Below are positions 43,789 to 52,491 of a stretch of 58,972 nt of DNA, in pieces; position 1 is the first letter of the stretch, and every line of letters starts with the position of its first letter. Source of the stretch: Daejeonella rubra (GTDB lineage Bacteria > Bacteroidota > Bacteroidia > Sphingobacteriales > Sphingobacteriaceae). The translations under genes and the position numbers were made by a program. Location of the stretch: positions 1-58,972 of the forward strand of contig NZ_FNHH01000027.1 of assembly GCF_900103545.1 (NCBI RefSeq). Reading direction: 5' to 3'. The notes under the pieces were generated by a model that saw only the letters and a program-made list of their open reading frames with translations, was not told the origin of the DNA and did no database searches.

Positions 43789-45318
43789 TCATTTTTGCTG
43801 AAATGGTGTTTGGAAGATATCTAAAAAATTGGCTTGATAATCAATAGCTTCAGTTTTAAGAATATACCTGGGATGTATAAGTTGTCTAAGCCTATCTTGA
43901 ATATTTTCTGCCTTAATTTCATAAATATTAACCAATACGCTCTTCAAAGGTTTGTTAGCATCAAAATTCTGCACATTATAGTTTGCTATGATTAGCTTTT
44001 CCGGCTTTGTTGTTTTTAGCAAATTGGTATCCTGAATCGAAAGCCCAATACGGCTGTCGTCATTTAGGGAGTACTTCAATTGGCCTGACCACTCATAAAA
44101 AGCGTAATTTCTTTCAAAGGCATTTTTATTTATTGTGTTGTCCTTGAAAAGTATGAGTTTCGATTTTTTGATAAGAGGTTCATTTTTATAGAGAGCAATG
44201 AGTTCTTTTTGTTTCATCCAATCAATATAAAGCTGGTAATAGTAACTCAGATTCATGCTCAATGAAATAGATATTATGATTAACAAAAGCTTCCTCTTTT
44301 GCGAATTCATTAACGAAGCAAGCCCGATTATGATAATACTGGTTCCTAGTGGAAGCAGTAACTGATGTCTGGAAGCCCAGTTAATAAATGCAGGATAATT
44401 ACCTAAAAGCCAATATGGAAAAACACCCAGGAGAGATATGATTGCTCCATATTTAAGATATATTGTGGCAACAGGAATATTAAATTTAAGTTTATTTCTT
44501 AGCAAATAAACCGTTACAAGAAAGAGTATCACAAAGAGAACAATGTTAATATGAATGCTCTCGTCTAATAGATTTAATGTTTGTAAAACAGGCATTTTCC
44601 AGATCCCTTTTAAATTTAAATTCTCATTGTAGCCACTATATATACCATGGGGTCTAAAGTATAGGATTTTAATAAGGAAGAATGCAAAAGGTAAAATAAT
44701 AAAATCAATTTTTTGGATAGCAAACTTAAAAACTGAGCGCAAATTTATCCTAGAGAACCCCGATCGCATATACAGATCAGCAATCGGGATGGAATAAAAC
44801 ATTAAAAGTGAAGCGATATTAAAGCTGAAAAAGAATAGAATTAATGATAGAATTCGACGATTATTTACTAACAGATACCAGGCCAGAAAGAACATGAAGT
44901 AACCTAATATTGACGGAAAGTTAATTAGGCATACTCTTGCATTATTGAGTGGCAGTATTAAAAATAGAAGGGTGGTGGTGAACCGGACTTCATTTGTAAT
45001 CCAGGATTTAGTTTTTAATATTTCATTTAACAAGATGCCTGAAGCAAACATCAAAAAGAATGTCAGGTATTTATAAAACCATAATCCCACCGAAAGCATA
45101 ACTAAATGTAAATATCCGGAGAAATTAAAGACTGCTCCAACCTGCCGGCAGGTTTCAAGTATGACTCTCGGATCTTGATTAAAAAAGACCCAGTCGTCCC
45201 AGTAAACAGCATCCGGAATAAAAAATATTCCGCCATGCGAAATCAGGTAGAACAAACTAAGCAGGAAGAGTTCAGAACTAAATCTATTTTGAAGTGATTT
45301 GCCGATCAAGGGATGCAT
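43789..45318 (-). CDS. GT-C-like polytopic membrane protein
   Basis: Membrane protein of 509 aa with about ten to twelve hydrophobic helices in the first 370 residues and a soluble C-terminal domain of about 130 residues. An acidic WDDW motif sits in the first extracytoplasmic loop (near residue 40), as in polyprenyl-phosphate-sugar-dependent GT-C enzymes. Such proteins decorate glycans on the periplasmic side. Family membership is by topology and this motif only. It is the only reversed gene inside the locus, and its own terminator suggests separate control or later insertion. Confidence 0.55.
   Translation of the reverse strand: MHPLIGKSLQNRFSSELFLLSLFYLISHGGIFFIPDAVYWDDWVFFNQDPRVILETCRQVGAVFNFSGYLHLVMLSVGLWFYKYLTFFLMFASGILLNEILKTKSWITNEVRFTTTLLFLILPLNNARVCLINFPSILGYFMFFLAWYLLVNNRRILSLILFFFSFNIASLLMFYSIPIADLYMRSGFSRINLRSVFKFAIQKIDFIILPFAFFLIKILYFRPHGIYSGYNENLNLKGIWKMPVLQTLNLLDESIHINIVLFVILFLVTVYLLRNKLKFNIPVATIYLKYGAIISLLGVFPYWLLGNYPAFINWASRHQLLLPLGTSIIIIGLASLMNSQKRKLLLIIISISLSMNLSYYYQLYIDWMKQKELIALYKNEPLIKKSKLILFKDNTINKNAFERNYAFYEWSGQLKYSLNDDSRIGLSIQDTNLLKTTKPEKLIIANYNVQNFDANKPLKSVLVNIYEIKAENIQDRLRQLIHPRYILKTEAIDYQANFLDIFQTPFQQK
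45139..45154. repeat. 16 bp perfect palindrome inside the GT-C gene
   Basis: AACCTGCCGGCAGGTT reads the same on both strands and is much richer in GC than its surroundings. Similar CCTGCCGGCAGG palindromes recur in some Bacteroidota genomes as dispersed repeats (general recollection, not checked here). It falls within the coding part near the N-terminus of the minus-strand protein, where it encodes Thr-Cys-Arg-Gln-Val and keeps the reading frame. Confidence 0.5.
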
Positions 45319-45652
45319 AGGGAATTTAGTCTGCTAATATATACATTGATTATCGTTTATTAGAGTTTTTTGTTATAATCTACCAATGAGTTTATGAAGA
45401 GCATTGATTATTAATTGGGACCAAATTAGTCAATAAATCTTTCTGATTAAATTTCCTCGGTAATTCTAAACAAATATCTTTGACCAGAAAATTCAATGTT
45501 GAATTTTAAATAGACAGACGGAATTAACAGACTGCAACTCACTCTTCAATTGTATTGATATAGATCATCTTTAGTAAGATTATCCAATTATTTTTAAACT
45601 TCTAGTTATTGAAATTGAGGTAATCAAATAATTGAAACCTACACTCAACATA
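45319..45652. other. Divergent promoter region between the GT-C gene and the WbuB-like gene
   Basis: This AT-rich gap of 334 bases lies between divergently transcribed genes and must hold promoters for both. One + strand promoter candidate (45452-45482) is listed separately. No matching element was found for the minus strand, and no small gene is evident. Confidence 0.5.
45452..45482 (+). promoter_or_regulatory. Candidate promoter for the WbuB-WbpV-type gene pair
   Basis: TTTC at 45452-45455 (one base off the TTTG -33 box), then 19 bases, then TATCTTTG at 45475-45482, an exact TAnnTTTG. The leader to the ATG at 45653 would be about 165 bases. Confidence 0.4.
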
Positions 45653-46870
45653 ATGCATATACTTGTTATTACTCAATATTTCTGGCCCGAGCAATTTAGA
45701 ATAAACGATCTTGTATTGGGTTTAAAAGAGAAAGGTCATCAGGTAACAGTGCTGACGGGGAAACCAAATTATCCGAAAGGTAAGTTTTACGAAGGGTATA
45801 ATTTTTGGAACAAGAAGTTTGAAATTTGGAATGATGTTAACATTTATCGTTCTGCTATTATTCCAAGAGGCAAAGGTGGTAGTTTACGATTAGCATTGAA
45901 TTATTTATCCTTTTCATTTTTATCTTTAATTACGGCGTTTATTATTAAAAAAAGGCCGGATGTTATTTTTGTGTATGAGCCATCACCGGTGACTGTTGGT
46001 TTTCCTGCAATATTATCTAAATGGAGGTTTAAGTCCCCAATTTATTTTTGGGTTCAGGATATTTGGCCAGACAGCATTGCCTCTGCAGGTAATGTAAACA
46101 GTCCTGCCATATTGAATGTTTTAGAGAAAGTCACCAGATGGATTTATTCTAAGTGTGATAAGGTATTAATTCAATCTAGAGGGTTTGAAGAACGGATTTT
46201 ATCTCAAAATGTTCCTAAGTCAAAAATTGTTTATTTCCCAAACTGGACTGAGAGCTATTATGTTCCCGTAATCAAAGATGAAAAATACAGTCAATATTTT
46301 GGGAAGGGATTCAATTTGGTTTTTGCTGGTAATATCGGAGAATCGCAGGATTTTGAGACACTTGTTGAATGCGCGGCTATTGTTTATCGTATGAATCAAG
46401 AGATATTCTGGACTATAATTGGTGACGGAAGAATGAAAGAAGCGGTTCAAGCCAGAGTTTCAGAACAAGGTCTGGATAAAGTATTCAAAATGATTGGGTC
46501 TTTTCCTTCGGAGGAAATGCCGGCATTCTTCAGCCATGCAGATGCTTTAGTTGTATCCTTAAAAAAGGATCCTCTTTTCGCTATAACTATTCCATCAAAA
46601 ATTCAGTCGTACCTGGCTTGTGGACGTCCAATTATTACTTCTCTCGATGGAGAAGGGAGCAGGATTGTTGCTGAGGCTGAGGCGGGTTTGGTGTCTGAAG
46701 CGGGTAACCCTGAGTCTTTGGCCAGAGTTATCGTAGACTTTGTTAATCTTGATTCACAAATTAGGCAGCAAATGGGTAAAAAGGCTTACAATTACTATCA
46801 GGAGAAATTTGAACGCAATATGTTGATCGAGAAACTTATTGAATTATTTAAAAATCATCCAAATGGGTAA
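45653..46870 (+). CDS. wbuB: WbuB-like family 4 glycosyltransferase (L-HexNAc transferase candidate)
   Basis: GT-B transferase of about 405 aa. The N-terminus MHILVITQYFWPEQFRIND and VLTGKPNYPKGKFYEGY, followed by WVQDIWPDSI, are hallmarks of the WbuB/WcaI-like group. WbuB proteins transfer L-FucNAc in several E. coli O-antigens, which suits the UDP-L-6-deoxy-HexNAc pathway at 40-43 kb. ATG at 45653 is preferred; a TTG at 45632 would add seven residues. It overlaps the SDR gene by 8 bp. Confidence 0.82.
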   Translation: MHILVITQYFWPEQFRINDLVLGLKEKGHQVTVLTGKPNYPKGKFYEGYNFWNKKFEIWNDVNIYRSAIIPRGKGGSLRLALNYLSFSFLSLITAFIIKKRPDVIFVYEPSPVTVGFPAILSKWRFKSPIYFWVQDIWPDSIASAGNVNSPAILNVLEKVTRWIYSKCDKVLIQSRGFEERILSQNVPKSKIVYFPNWTESYYVPVIKDEKYSQYFGKGFNLVFAGNIGESQDFETLVECAAIVYRMNQEIFWTIIGDGRMKEAVQARVSEQGLDKVFKMIGSFPSEEMPAFFSHADALVVSLKKDPLFAITIPSKIQSYLACGRPIITSLDGEGSRIVAEAEAGLVSEAGNPESLARVIVDFVNLDSQIRQQMGKKAYNYYQEKFERNMLIEKLIELFKNHPNG

Positions 46871-47768
46871 TATTTTAGTTTCTGGATTATCGGGATTTGT
46901 TGGTATAAACCTTAAGTCATATTTTGCGAATTTTGGGAAACAAGTACGAGGATATTCATTAAAATCAGCCGTTCTACCAGATTTAAAGGATATAGATTCA
47001 ATAGTCCACCTTGCAGGAAAGGCTCACGATTTAAAAAATGTATCAAATCCAAAAGAGTATTATCAGGTAAACTTTGAACTCACTCGCGATCTATATACTG
47101 CATTTTTAAAATCGAATGTCAAAAAATTTATTTTTATCAGTTCGGTCAAGGCTAGTGCAGATATAGTTGAAGGGGTTTTACTGGAGTCAGATCAGCCAAA
47201 TCCCCAAACCCATTATGGGAAGTCAAAATTGATGGCAGAGCAATTCATTCAATCACAAACTTTGCCGGATGGGAAGTCTTATTATATTCTCCGTCCCTGT
47301 ATGATTCATGGCCCTGGTAATAAAGGAAATCTGAACCTGCTTTTTCAATTTGTATCTAAAGGAATACCTTACCCTCTGGCCGCCTTTGAAAATAAACGAT
47401 CCTTTTTAAGTGTGGAAAATCTTTGCTTTGTGATTCGCGAGATCATAGAGAGAGAGGATATACCTTCAGGTGTGTATCAGGTTGCAGATGATGAGGCACT
47501 TTCTACTAATGAATTGGTTCGTTTAATTGGGAAAGAATCAAAACGCACCGCCCGATTGTGGAAAATAAGTCCCAGCTTGATTAAAACTTTGGCACTTTTA
47601 GGGGATAAATTTAAACTTCCTTTGACTACAGAGAGGCTTAATAAACTGGTAGAAAACTACTTGGTTAGTAATCAAAAATTGAGGGATGTGATACAAAAGG
47701 ATTTACCTGTAGCAGCAAGAGAGGGGATTATAAATACAATCAGATCATTCCGAACTAATTCAAGTTAA
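46863..47768 (+). CDS. WbpV-like nucleotide-sugar 4-reductase/epimerase (SDR)
   Basis: Extended SDR of about 301 aa with SGLSGFVGINL at the NAD site, HLAGKAHDL, ISSVKA (Ser), the YGKSK Tyr-Lys pair and RPCMIHGPGNKGNL. These fit the WbpV/WreQ group, which reduces the 4-keto group of UDP-4-keto-6-deoxy-GlcNAc to UDP-D-QuiNAc or UDP-D-FucNAc. It sits directly before a WbpL-type initiating transferase, the same pairing as in Pseudomonas. The start at 46863 overlaps the WbuB-like gene by 8 bp; an earlier ATG at 46839 is less likely. Confidence 0.75.
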   Translation: MGNILVSGLSGFVGINLKSYFANFGKQVRGYSLKSAVLPDLKDIDSIVHLAGKAHDLKNVSNPKEYYQVNFELTRDLYTAFLKSNVKKFIFISSVKASADIVEGVLLESDQPNPQTHYGKSKLMAEQFIQSQTLPDGKSYYILRPCMIHGPGNKGNLNLLFQFVSKGIPYPLAAFENKRSFLSVENLCFVIREIIEREDIPSGVYQVADDEALSTNELVRLIGKESKRTARLWKISPSLIKTLALLGDKFKLPLTTERLNKLVENYLVSNQKLRDVIQKDLPVAAREGIINTIRSFRTNSS

Positions 47769-47783
47769 AATATTACCTATATC

Positions 47784-47814
47784 TTGTTTAATTCCCCGAT
47801 TTGATTAACCTTTG
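47784..47814 (+). promoter_or_regulatory. Candidate promoter before the initiating transferase
   Basis: TTG at 47784-47786, then 19 bases, then TAACCTTTG at 47806-47814, one base longer than TAnnTTTG. It lies just before the start at 47820, in a 51 bp gap. Confidence 0.35.
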
Positions 47815-47819
47815 CAGCT

Positions 47820-48800
47820 ATGCTGTATTTGATCTATTTACCAGTTTTGACATCCTTGCTCCTGTTGTATTTCAAACTTGCAGACAGGTATGGTATAATT
47901 GATAAACCTAATCATCGCAGTTCGCACCAAAGGGTTACAATAAGAGGCGGTGGAATAATTTTACCCATTGCTCTTCTTATTCAATCACTTATCTCTGGTT
48001 TCGAGTATCCACTATTTACTTCTGGATTGGCTCTCATAAGCCTCGTCAGTTTTTATGATGATATTCGTCCACTTTCCAATAAAATTCGGCTTCTTGTGCA
48101 TTTGATTTCTGTTTCCTTATTGTTCATGGAAACAGGTTTAACAGGATTCGCACCCTGGATTTTGTTGTTTTCCTATGTTTTAGTTATCGGTACAATAAAT
48201 GCCTATAATTTTATGGATGGCATCAACGGTATTACCGGAACTTATAGTTTGCTCATAATTAGTACCCTGTATTTTATTAATGAAAATATTATTTCATTTG
48301 GTTCCTCCAATTGGCTAATAGTAACTGTGCTTTCCTTAATGGTATTTAATTATTTTAATTTCAGAAAATCTGCCAGATGCTTCGCCGGGGATGTAGGAAG
48401 TATAAGTTTAGCCTTTATTATTATCTTTTTTCTTTTGCAATTGATACTGCAATCTATGAACCTTAAGTATATAGGGTTTTTACTTTTTTATGGATTGGAT
48501 TCAGTAAGCACGATTGTTTTCAGGCTGATAAGAAAGGAGAATATCTTTGAAGCACATCGCAGCCATTTTTATCAATACCTTGCCAATGTGAAAGGCTGGC
48601 CACATTTATGGGTTTCAGCTTTGTATATGTTTGTTCAACTTGTGTACAATTTGATTATTATATATAGTGAATGGACAGGGTTGGAGTTTTTAATTTTTAT
48701 TGTGATTTCAGGAATTGTTTTTGTAAGCATAAGGTTGGGGCTCGAGGGGAGGGTAAATTTGATGGGAACAAAATTGGATAATGAACAAATTAGCAATTAG
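47820..48800 (+). CDS. wbpL: WbpL/WecA-type undecaprenyl-phosphate sugar-1-P transferase
   Basis: Polytopic membrane protein of 326 aa, about ten to eleven helices, that begins the lipid-linked repeat unit by moving a HexNAc-1-phosphate onto undecaprenyl phosphate. Motifs of the MraY/WecA superfamily are present: DKPNHRSSHQ, the acidic YDDIRPLSNKIR loop, NAYNFMDGINGI, FAGDVGSISLAF, and the cytoplasmic RSHFYQYL histidine loop. Pairing with a WbpV-like reductase suggests D-QuiNAc or D-FucNAc as first sugar. No PglC-type initiator is seen in the window, so this is the likely start enzyme. Confidence 0.88.
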   Translation: MLYLIYLPVLTSLLLLYFKLADRYGIIDKPNHRSSHQRVTIRGGGIILPIALLIQSLISGFEYPLFTSGLALISLVSFYDDIRPLSNKIRLLVHLISVSLLFMETGLTGFAPWILLFSYVLVIGTINAYNFMDGINGITGTYSLLIISTLYFINENIISFGSSNWLIVTVLSLMVFNYFNFRKSARCFAGDVGSISLAFIIIFFLLQLILQSMNLKYIGFLLFYGLDSVSTIVFRLIRKENIFEAHRSHFYQYLANVKGWPHLWVSALYMFVQLVYNLIIIYSEWTGLEFLIFIVISGIVFVSIRLGLEGRVNLMGTKLDNEQISN

Positions 48801-49138
48801 CAGGGCGATTTATCTACCTTGCAATTGATGTAATATTTGAGTTGGTAAGAGTGAAAATGGTGCAACGAGTAATAAAAATTTTATTCACGATGAATACCAT
48901 TTTATCTTAACTGATGAGTATCAACTGCCTTAGGTTTAGGGCTACCAGCAGGGTCAATGAGTTATCAATTGATCAAAATACTCAAACAGTTGTTTCCTTA
49001 AGCTAGTATATGTTGAAAAGGTCAACAAGAGTATTATAAGAGTAAAGGCTATTGAAGTCTTGTAACTATTGTTTTTTGACCTAGCAAATCAATAATTTCG
49101 AAAACTTAGATAACATGTCATATTACAAAGTGTTCTAG
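48801..49138. other. AT-rich gap without a recognised feature
   Basis: No ORF, clear hairpin with T-run, or well-spaced promoter was found. It separates the initiating transferase from the PglD-PHP-ATP-grasp module and may hold the promoter of the latter. Confidence 0.4.
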
Positions 49139-49684
49139 ATGATAAAAGTATTTATAATTGGTGCGGGTACATTAGGCAAACTGATTGTTGAAATAATCGA
49201 ATCTACTGGCTACTTTCAAGTTGGGGGTTTTTACGATGATAATTTTCCGCAGCTTAAATCAGTGATGAATTATCCTGTTTTAGGTAAGCTTGAGGATGTA
49301 GCCAAATCAAATCATCTTTCTCTGGCAATTGGAATTGGTGAGCCAAAATATCGTCAGTCAATCTTTGAAGAACTATTAGAAAAAGGACATCATTTTCCGG
49401 CGCTTGTACATTCAAGTGCAGTATTGTCAAAATACAGCCAAATTGAGGATGGGGTACTGATCGGGCCAAACTCATCAGTACTAACAGGTAGCCGGGTTCA
49501 AAAAGGAACTTGTATTTTAAGTCATGTTAATATTAATCAGGATGTTCAAATTGAGCCCTATTGTTTGATAGCAGCAGGGGTAATTATTGGTAATAATGCT
49601 AAACTGGGAGAAGCTTGCCATATTGGTTTAGGCCAGAGGGTATACCTGAATGAAGAGATAGCTGCCGGCACTTTTCGTAAATAA
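49139..49684 (+). CDS. PglD/NeuD-type sugar N-acetyltransferase
   Basis: Acyltransferase of 181 aa. The N-terminal Rossmann-like part reads VFIIGAGTLGKLIVEII and AIGIGEPKYR. The C-terminal left-handed beta-helix has GVLIGPNSSVLTGS, SHVNINQDV and AAGVIIGNNAKLG. PglD-like proteins N-acetylate 4-amino-4,6-dideoxy sugars, so the WecE-type aminotransferase at 55.4 kb is a natural partner (inference). It begins a run of tightly spaced genes up to 51.4 kb. Confidence 0.8.
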   Translation: MIKVFIIGAGTLGKLIVEIIESTGYFQVGGFYDDNFPQLKSVMNYPVLGKLEDVAKSNHLSLAIGIGEPKYRQSIFEELLEKGHHFPALVHSSAVLSKYSQIEDGVLIGPNSSVLTGSRVQKGTCILSHVNINQDVQIEPYCLIAAGVIIGNNAKLGEACHIGLGQRVYLNEEIAAGTFRK

Positions 49685-49693
49685 ACATTAGTT

Positions 49694-50425
49694 ATGAAAA
49701 AAAGCATTGATTATCCTTATCTGATTTCAGCAAAAGAGCTGCTTGAGAATAAAGTTGTTCCCCGGTGTGACTTTCATATTCATACCAATTATACCGATGG
49801 TAAAGCAACAGTGGGGCAGGTTTTTGAAAAGGCTATAGCGTTCGGTTTGGAAGCTATAGCTTTCACTGAGCATACGGAACCCTGGCACAATCTGAATCCT
49901 GAATGGTTTTCTGAATATTGTAAAGAGATAAGGGAGAACAGAGAAATTTACAAAGATAAAATCAAAGCTTATATAGGAATTGAAGCACCCGCAATTTCAT
50001 TTGAAGGAGAATTGGGCGCAACAAAGGAAATGTTTGATGGTGCCGAGTTTATATTGGGAGCAGCACATCGCTATCCCGGTATTGAAGGTAGGAAGGTTTC
50101 AGAACTTAAGAACAATGAAGCTATTGATTTGGAATTCAAAACATTGATAGGACTTGCAACAAGTCCTCTAATCAATTCAATAGCCCATATAGGCGGAACT
50201 TGTTCAAAATATTGTACCCCTTTTCCGACTCATTTAATAAGAGAAGTTGTCCAACTGGCTGTCAAGAATAATGTAGCTATTGAAGTAAATCCGGTCTATC
50301 ACATGCCGCTCCGTAACTTTATTGAACTATGTGCCGAAGAAAATGCAAACATTACCCTGGGCTCCAACGCTCATGGCTTCAATGACATTGGTTTAATTGT
50401 TAAAAGGATAGGGGAAGAGATTTAA
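49694..50425 (+). CDS. PHP-domain metal-dependent hydrolase
   Basis: PHP-superfamily protein of 243 aa. Metal-ligand motifs are visible: DFHIHTNYTDGK near residue 28, FTEHTEP, a Glu in GIEAP, AAHRYPG, IAHIGG and GSNAHGF near the end. It resembles histidinol-phosphatase-like PHP phosphoesterases rather than CpsB/Wzb-type tyrosine phosphatases, which carry other motifs. The substrate is probably a small phosphate ester (inference). It starts 9 bp after the acetyltransferase and ends 1 bp before the ATP-grasp gene, implying coupled function. Confidence 0.75.
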   Translation: MKKSIDYPYLISAKELLENKVVPRCDFHIHTNYTDGKATVGQVFEKAIAFGLEAIAFTEHTEPWHNLNPEWFSEYCKEIRENREIYKDKIKAYIGIEAPAISFEGELGATKEMFDGAEFILGAAHRYPGIEGRKVSELKNNEAIDLEFKTLIGLATSPLINSIAHIGGTCSKYCTPFPTHLIREVVQLAVKNNVAIEVNPVYHMPLRNFIELCAEENANITLGSNAHGFNDIGLIVKRIGEEI

Positions 50426-50426
50426 A

Positions 50427-51395
50427 ATGATGAATATTTTAGTAACAGCGGTTGGTTCAGAGCTTTCCTTTTCAGTGATTAAGGCACTGAAGCTGGTCAA
50501 ATTCCCTTTTAAATTGTACGGATCTGATATCCACAAGGAAGTAGTAGGAAAATATTGGTGTGATAAATTCTATCAGGTACCTTTGGCTGCGAATGAAGCT
50601 GCTTACATTAACAGATTAAAAGAAATTGTTCAATCTGAAGGTATTACTGCCATAATTCCCACAAATGATATTGAAATCCTGACGCTTTCACGATATACAG
50701 AAGATTTTCTCAATACCTGCAATTGCTTGATTATTGCAAACGCGGCAAAGGAGGTTGAAAGGTTCAATGATAAATGGTTATCCTATAAATGGTTTCATGA
50801 ACATGGGATCCCTTGTCCTCTTACCTACCAGTTGACAGATTTGATGGATCCGGAAGGTCATTTGCCTGACTTAAGTTTTCCAATGATACTTAAACCAAGA
50901 ATTGGTGGTGGATCGAGGTCAATTTTTAGGATTAACAGTGCTGAGGACTTACTTAAATACAGCCAAATAATGCCTGATCATCTTTTGCAAGAGTATTTGT
51001 ATCCCGATAATGAAGAATACACCGCAGGGGTTTACCGTACTAAAATAGATGAAGTATTTGTAATCATACTTAAACGGACACTAAAATTTGGAATGACTAA
51101 TACAGCTGAAACTGTGTTTGATTCTGATCTGGAAAATTTTGTCAAGCTAAGTATTTTAAAAACAAATTTATCAGGTTCGGTAAATGTGCAATTTCGTTTA
51201 ACAGATCAGGGCCCGATGGTGCTTGAGATTAATCCCAGATTTTCGGGTACAACGGGTATTCGCGCAAATTTTGGTTTTAATGATGTGGAAATGTCAATCA
51301 ATGAATTGATTTTAAATCATAAATTAGCCCAGCCAGATATTAAAAAGGGTTTTGTACTTCGCTATTTTGAGGAGCAGTATCATTTTGATACTTAA
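50427..51395 (+). CDS. ATP-grasp ligase (CarB-like)
   Basis: ATP-dependent carboxylate-amine/thiol ligase fold of 322 aa. The pre-ATP domain begins MNILVTAVGSELSFSVIKAL. The ATP-grasp part shows FPMILKPRIGGGSRSI (nucleotide lysine and glycine loop) and LLQEYLYPDNEEYTAGVY, and ends with LEINPRFSGTTGIRANFGFND, where Glu and Asn bind Mg. Such proteins form an amide or acyl-phosphate bond. A role in attaching an amino acid or similar group to a 4-amino sugar is plausible here. The substrate is unknown. ATG at 50427 or 50430 are equally possible. Confidence 0.82.
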   Translation: MMNILVTAVGSELSFSVIKALKLVKFPFKLYGSDIHKEVVGKYWCDKFYQVPLAANEAAYINRLKEIVQSEGITAIIPTNDIEILTLSRYTEDFLNTCNCLIIANAAKEVERFNDKWLSYKWFHEHGIPCPLTYQLTDLMDPEGHLPDLSFPMILKPRIGGGSRSIFRINSAEDLLKYSQIMPDHLLQEYLYPDNEEYTAGVYRTKIDEVFVIILKRTLKFGMTNTAETVFDSDLENFVKLSILKTNLSGSVNVQFRLTDQGPMVLEINPRFSGTTGIRANFGFNDVEMSINELILNHKLAQPDIKKGFVLRYFEEQYHFDT

Positions 51396-51555
51396 ATAAA
51401 GTAGAACATGGAAGGTACCTTTGATAAACAGTGGGATAAATCTTAATGTTTAGTTTTTAAATAAAATTCTGACCGTCATTTGTAATTTTATAGAAGATGA
51501 CATTTACATCTAAGGTCAAAGGCAAAATTATTAGAGTGGAAAATTTACAATCGCA

Positions 51556-52491
51556 ATGAAGGTTTCTTTAGCATCTCCAGTATATAACGAAAGTGAAAAA
51601 ATAACTGAATTTGTTCATAGAGCAGTTCAATCATTAAAAAATATCAGTGAGAATATTGAACTTGTTCTTGTCGATGATTGTAGTTCTGATGATACAGTTG
51701 ATAAAGTAAAGAGTCTTTTGAAACAATATCCATTCATTAAATTAATAAGGCTAACAAAAAATTCAGGACAACATATTGCGACCTCAATAGCACTTCAGCA
51801 TACAAGCGGTGATTTGATTTTTATGATGGATTCTGATTTACAGATAAATCCTGAATCTATGAAAGATATGTTTGATTTTAGTAATCTCAAAGAGAGTTGG
51901 GACATTATAAGTGCAAATAGATTGACACGATCGAGTAGTTTAAGAAGGCAAGTAGGCTCAAAAATCATTTCATTTTTGTTACAGAGAATTGGCAAAAATA
52001 AATTTAAAGATATAGGGTCTACCTTTAAGCTTATTAAAAGGAAAGCATTAGATAAAATGCTTGCAAATGATATTCTGATACAAAATTTACCGATACTAAT
52101 AATGAATCTGAATTTTAAGATTATTGAATTTCCTATCGATTATAATCAAATTCAAAATAGAAAAAGCCATTATAGGGTCACTGATTTGTTATCTGTAATA
52201 ACTTTGGCTCTTCTTAATTTTAGTACGGGTGGGTCTACACTTATCATACTAATTATTACTGGTGTTCTTTTCTTTTTCATTGGTTCTACTACTATTGTTG
52301 GGCTAATATTGTGGGGGATAATTAATGTTTCGGAACTTCCTACAAACATGTTGCTTTTTTCAACGATGCTTGCTATAATTGGTCTTCAGCTCATTCTTTT
52401 GAGCATGGTAGTATTTAAACTGGAAAGACTAAATAAAAATCTTGATTTTCGAAAAGCAATCAATCAGAGGATTGAATATGAAAATGATTGA
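51556..52491 (+). CDS. Polyprenyl-phosphate glycosyltransferase-like GT2 with two membrane helices
   Basis: GT2 enzyme of 311 aa in the ArnC/GtrB/DPM1-like group. It has the catalytic domain (about 1-215) with SLASPVYNESEKI, VLVDDCSSDDT and the MDSDLQINPE acidic site, then two strong hydrophobic helices near 230-255 and 270-295. Such enzymes load a sugar onto polyprenyl phosphate for GT-C transferases in the periplasm. The GT-C-like protein at 43.8 kb would be a logical user (inference). It overlaps the aminotransferase gene by 14 bp. Confidence 0.82.
   Translation: MKVSLASPVYNESEKITEFVHRAVQSLKNISENIELVLVDDCSSDDTVDKVKSLLKQYPFIKLIRLTKNSGQHIATSIALQHTSGDLIFMMDSDLQINPESMKDMFDFSNLKESWDIISANRLTRSSSLRRQVGSKIISFLLQRIGKNKFKDIGSTFKLIKRKALDKMLANDILIQNLPILIMNLNFKIIEFPIDYNQIQNRKSHYRVTDLLSVITLALLNFSTGGSTLIILIITGVLFFFIGSTTIVGLILWGIINVSELPTNMLLFSTMLAIIGLQLILLSMVVFKLERLNKNLDFRKAINQRIEYEND

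Noticed and set aside
49694..50425. CpsB/Wzb-type tyrosine phosphatase for capsule control
   Set aside because: It is a PHP protein but with histidinol-phosphatase-like motifs, and no tyrosine kinase (Wzc) is present for it to act on.
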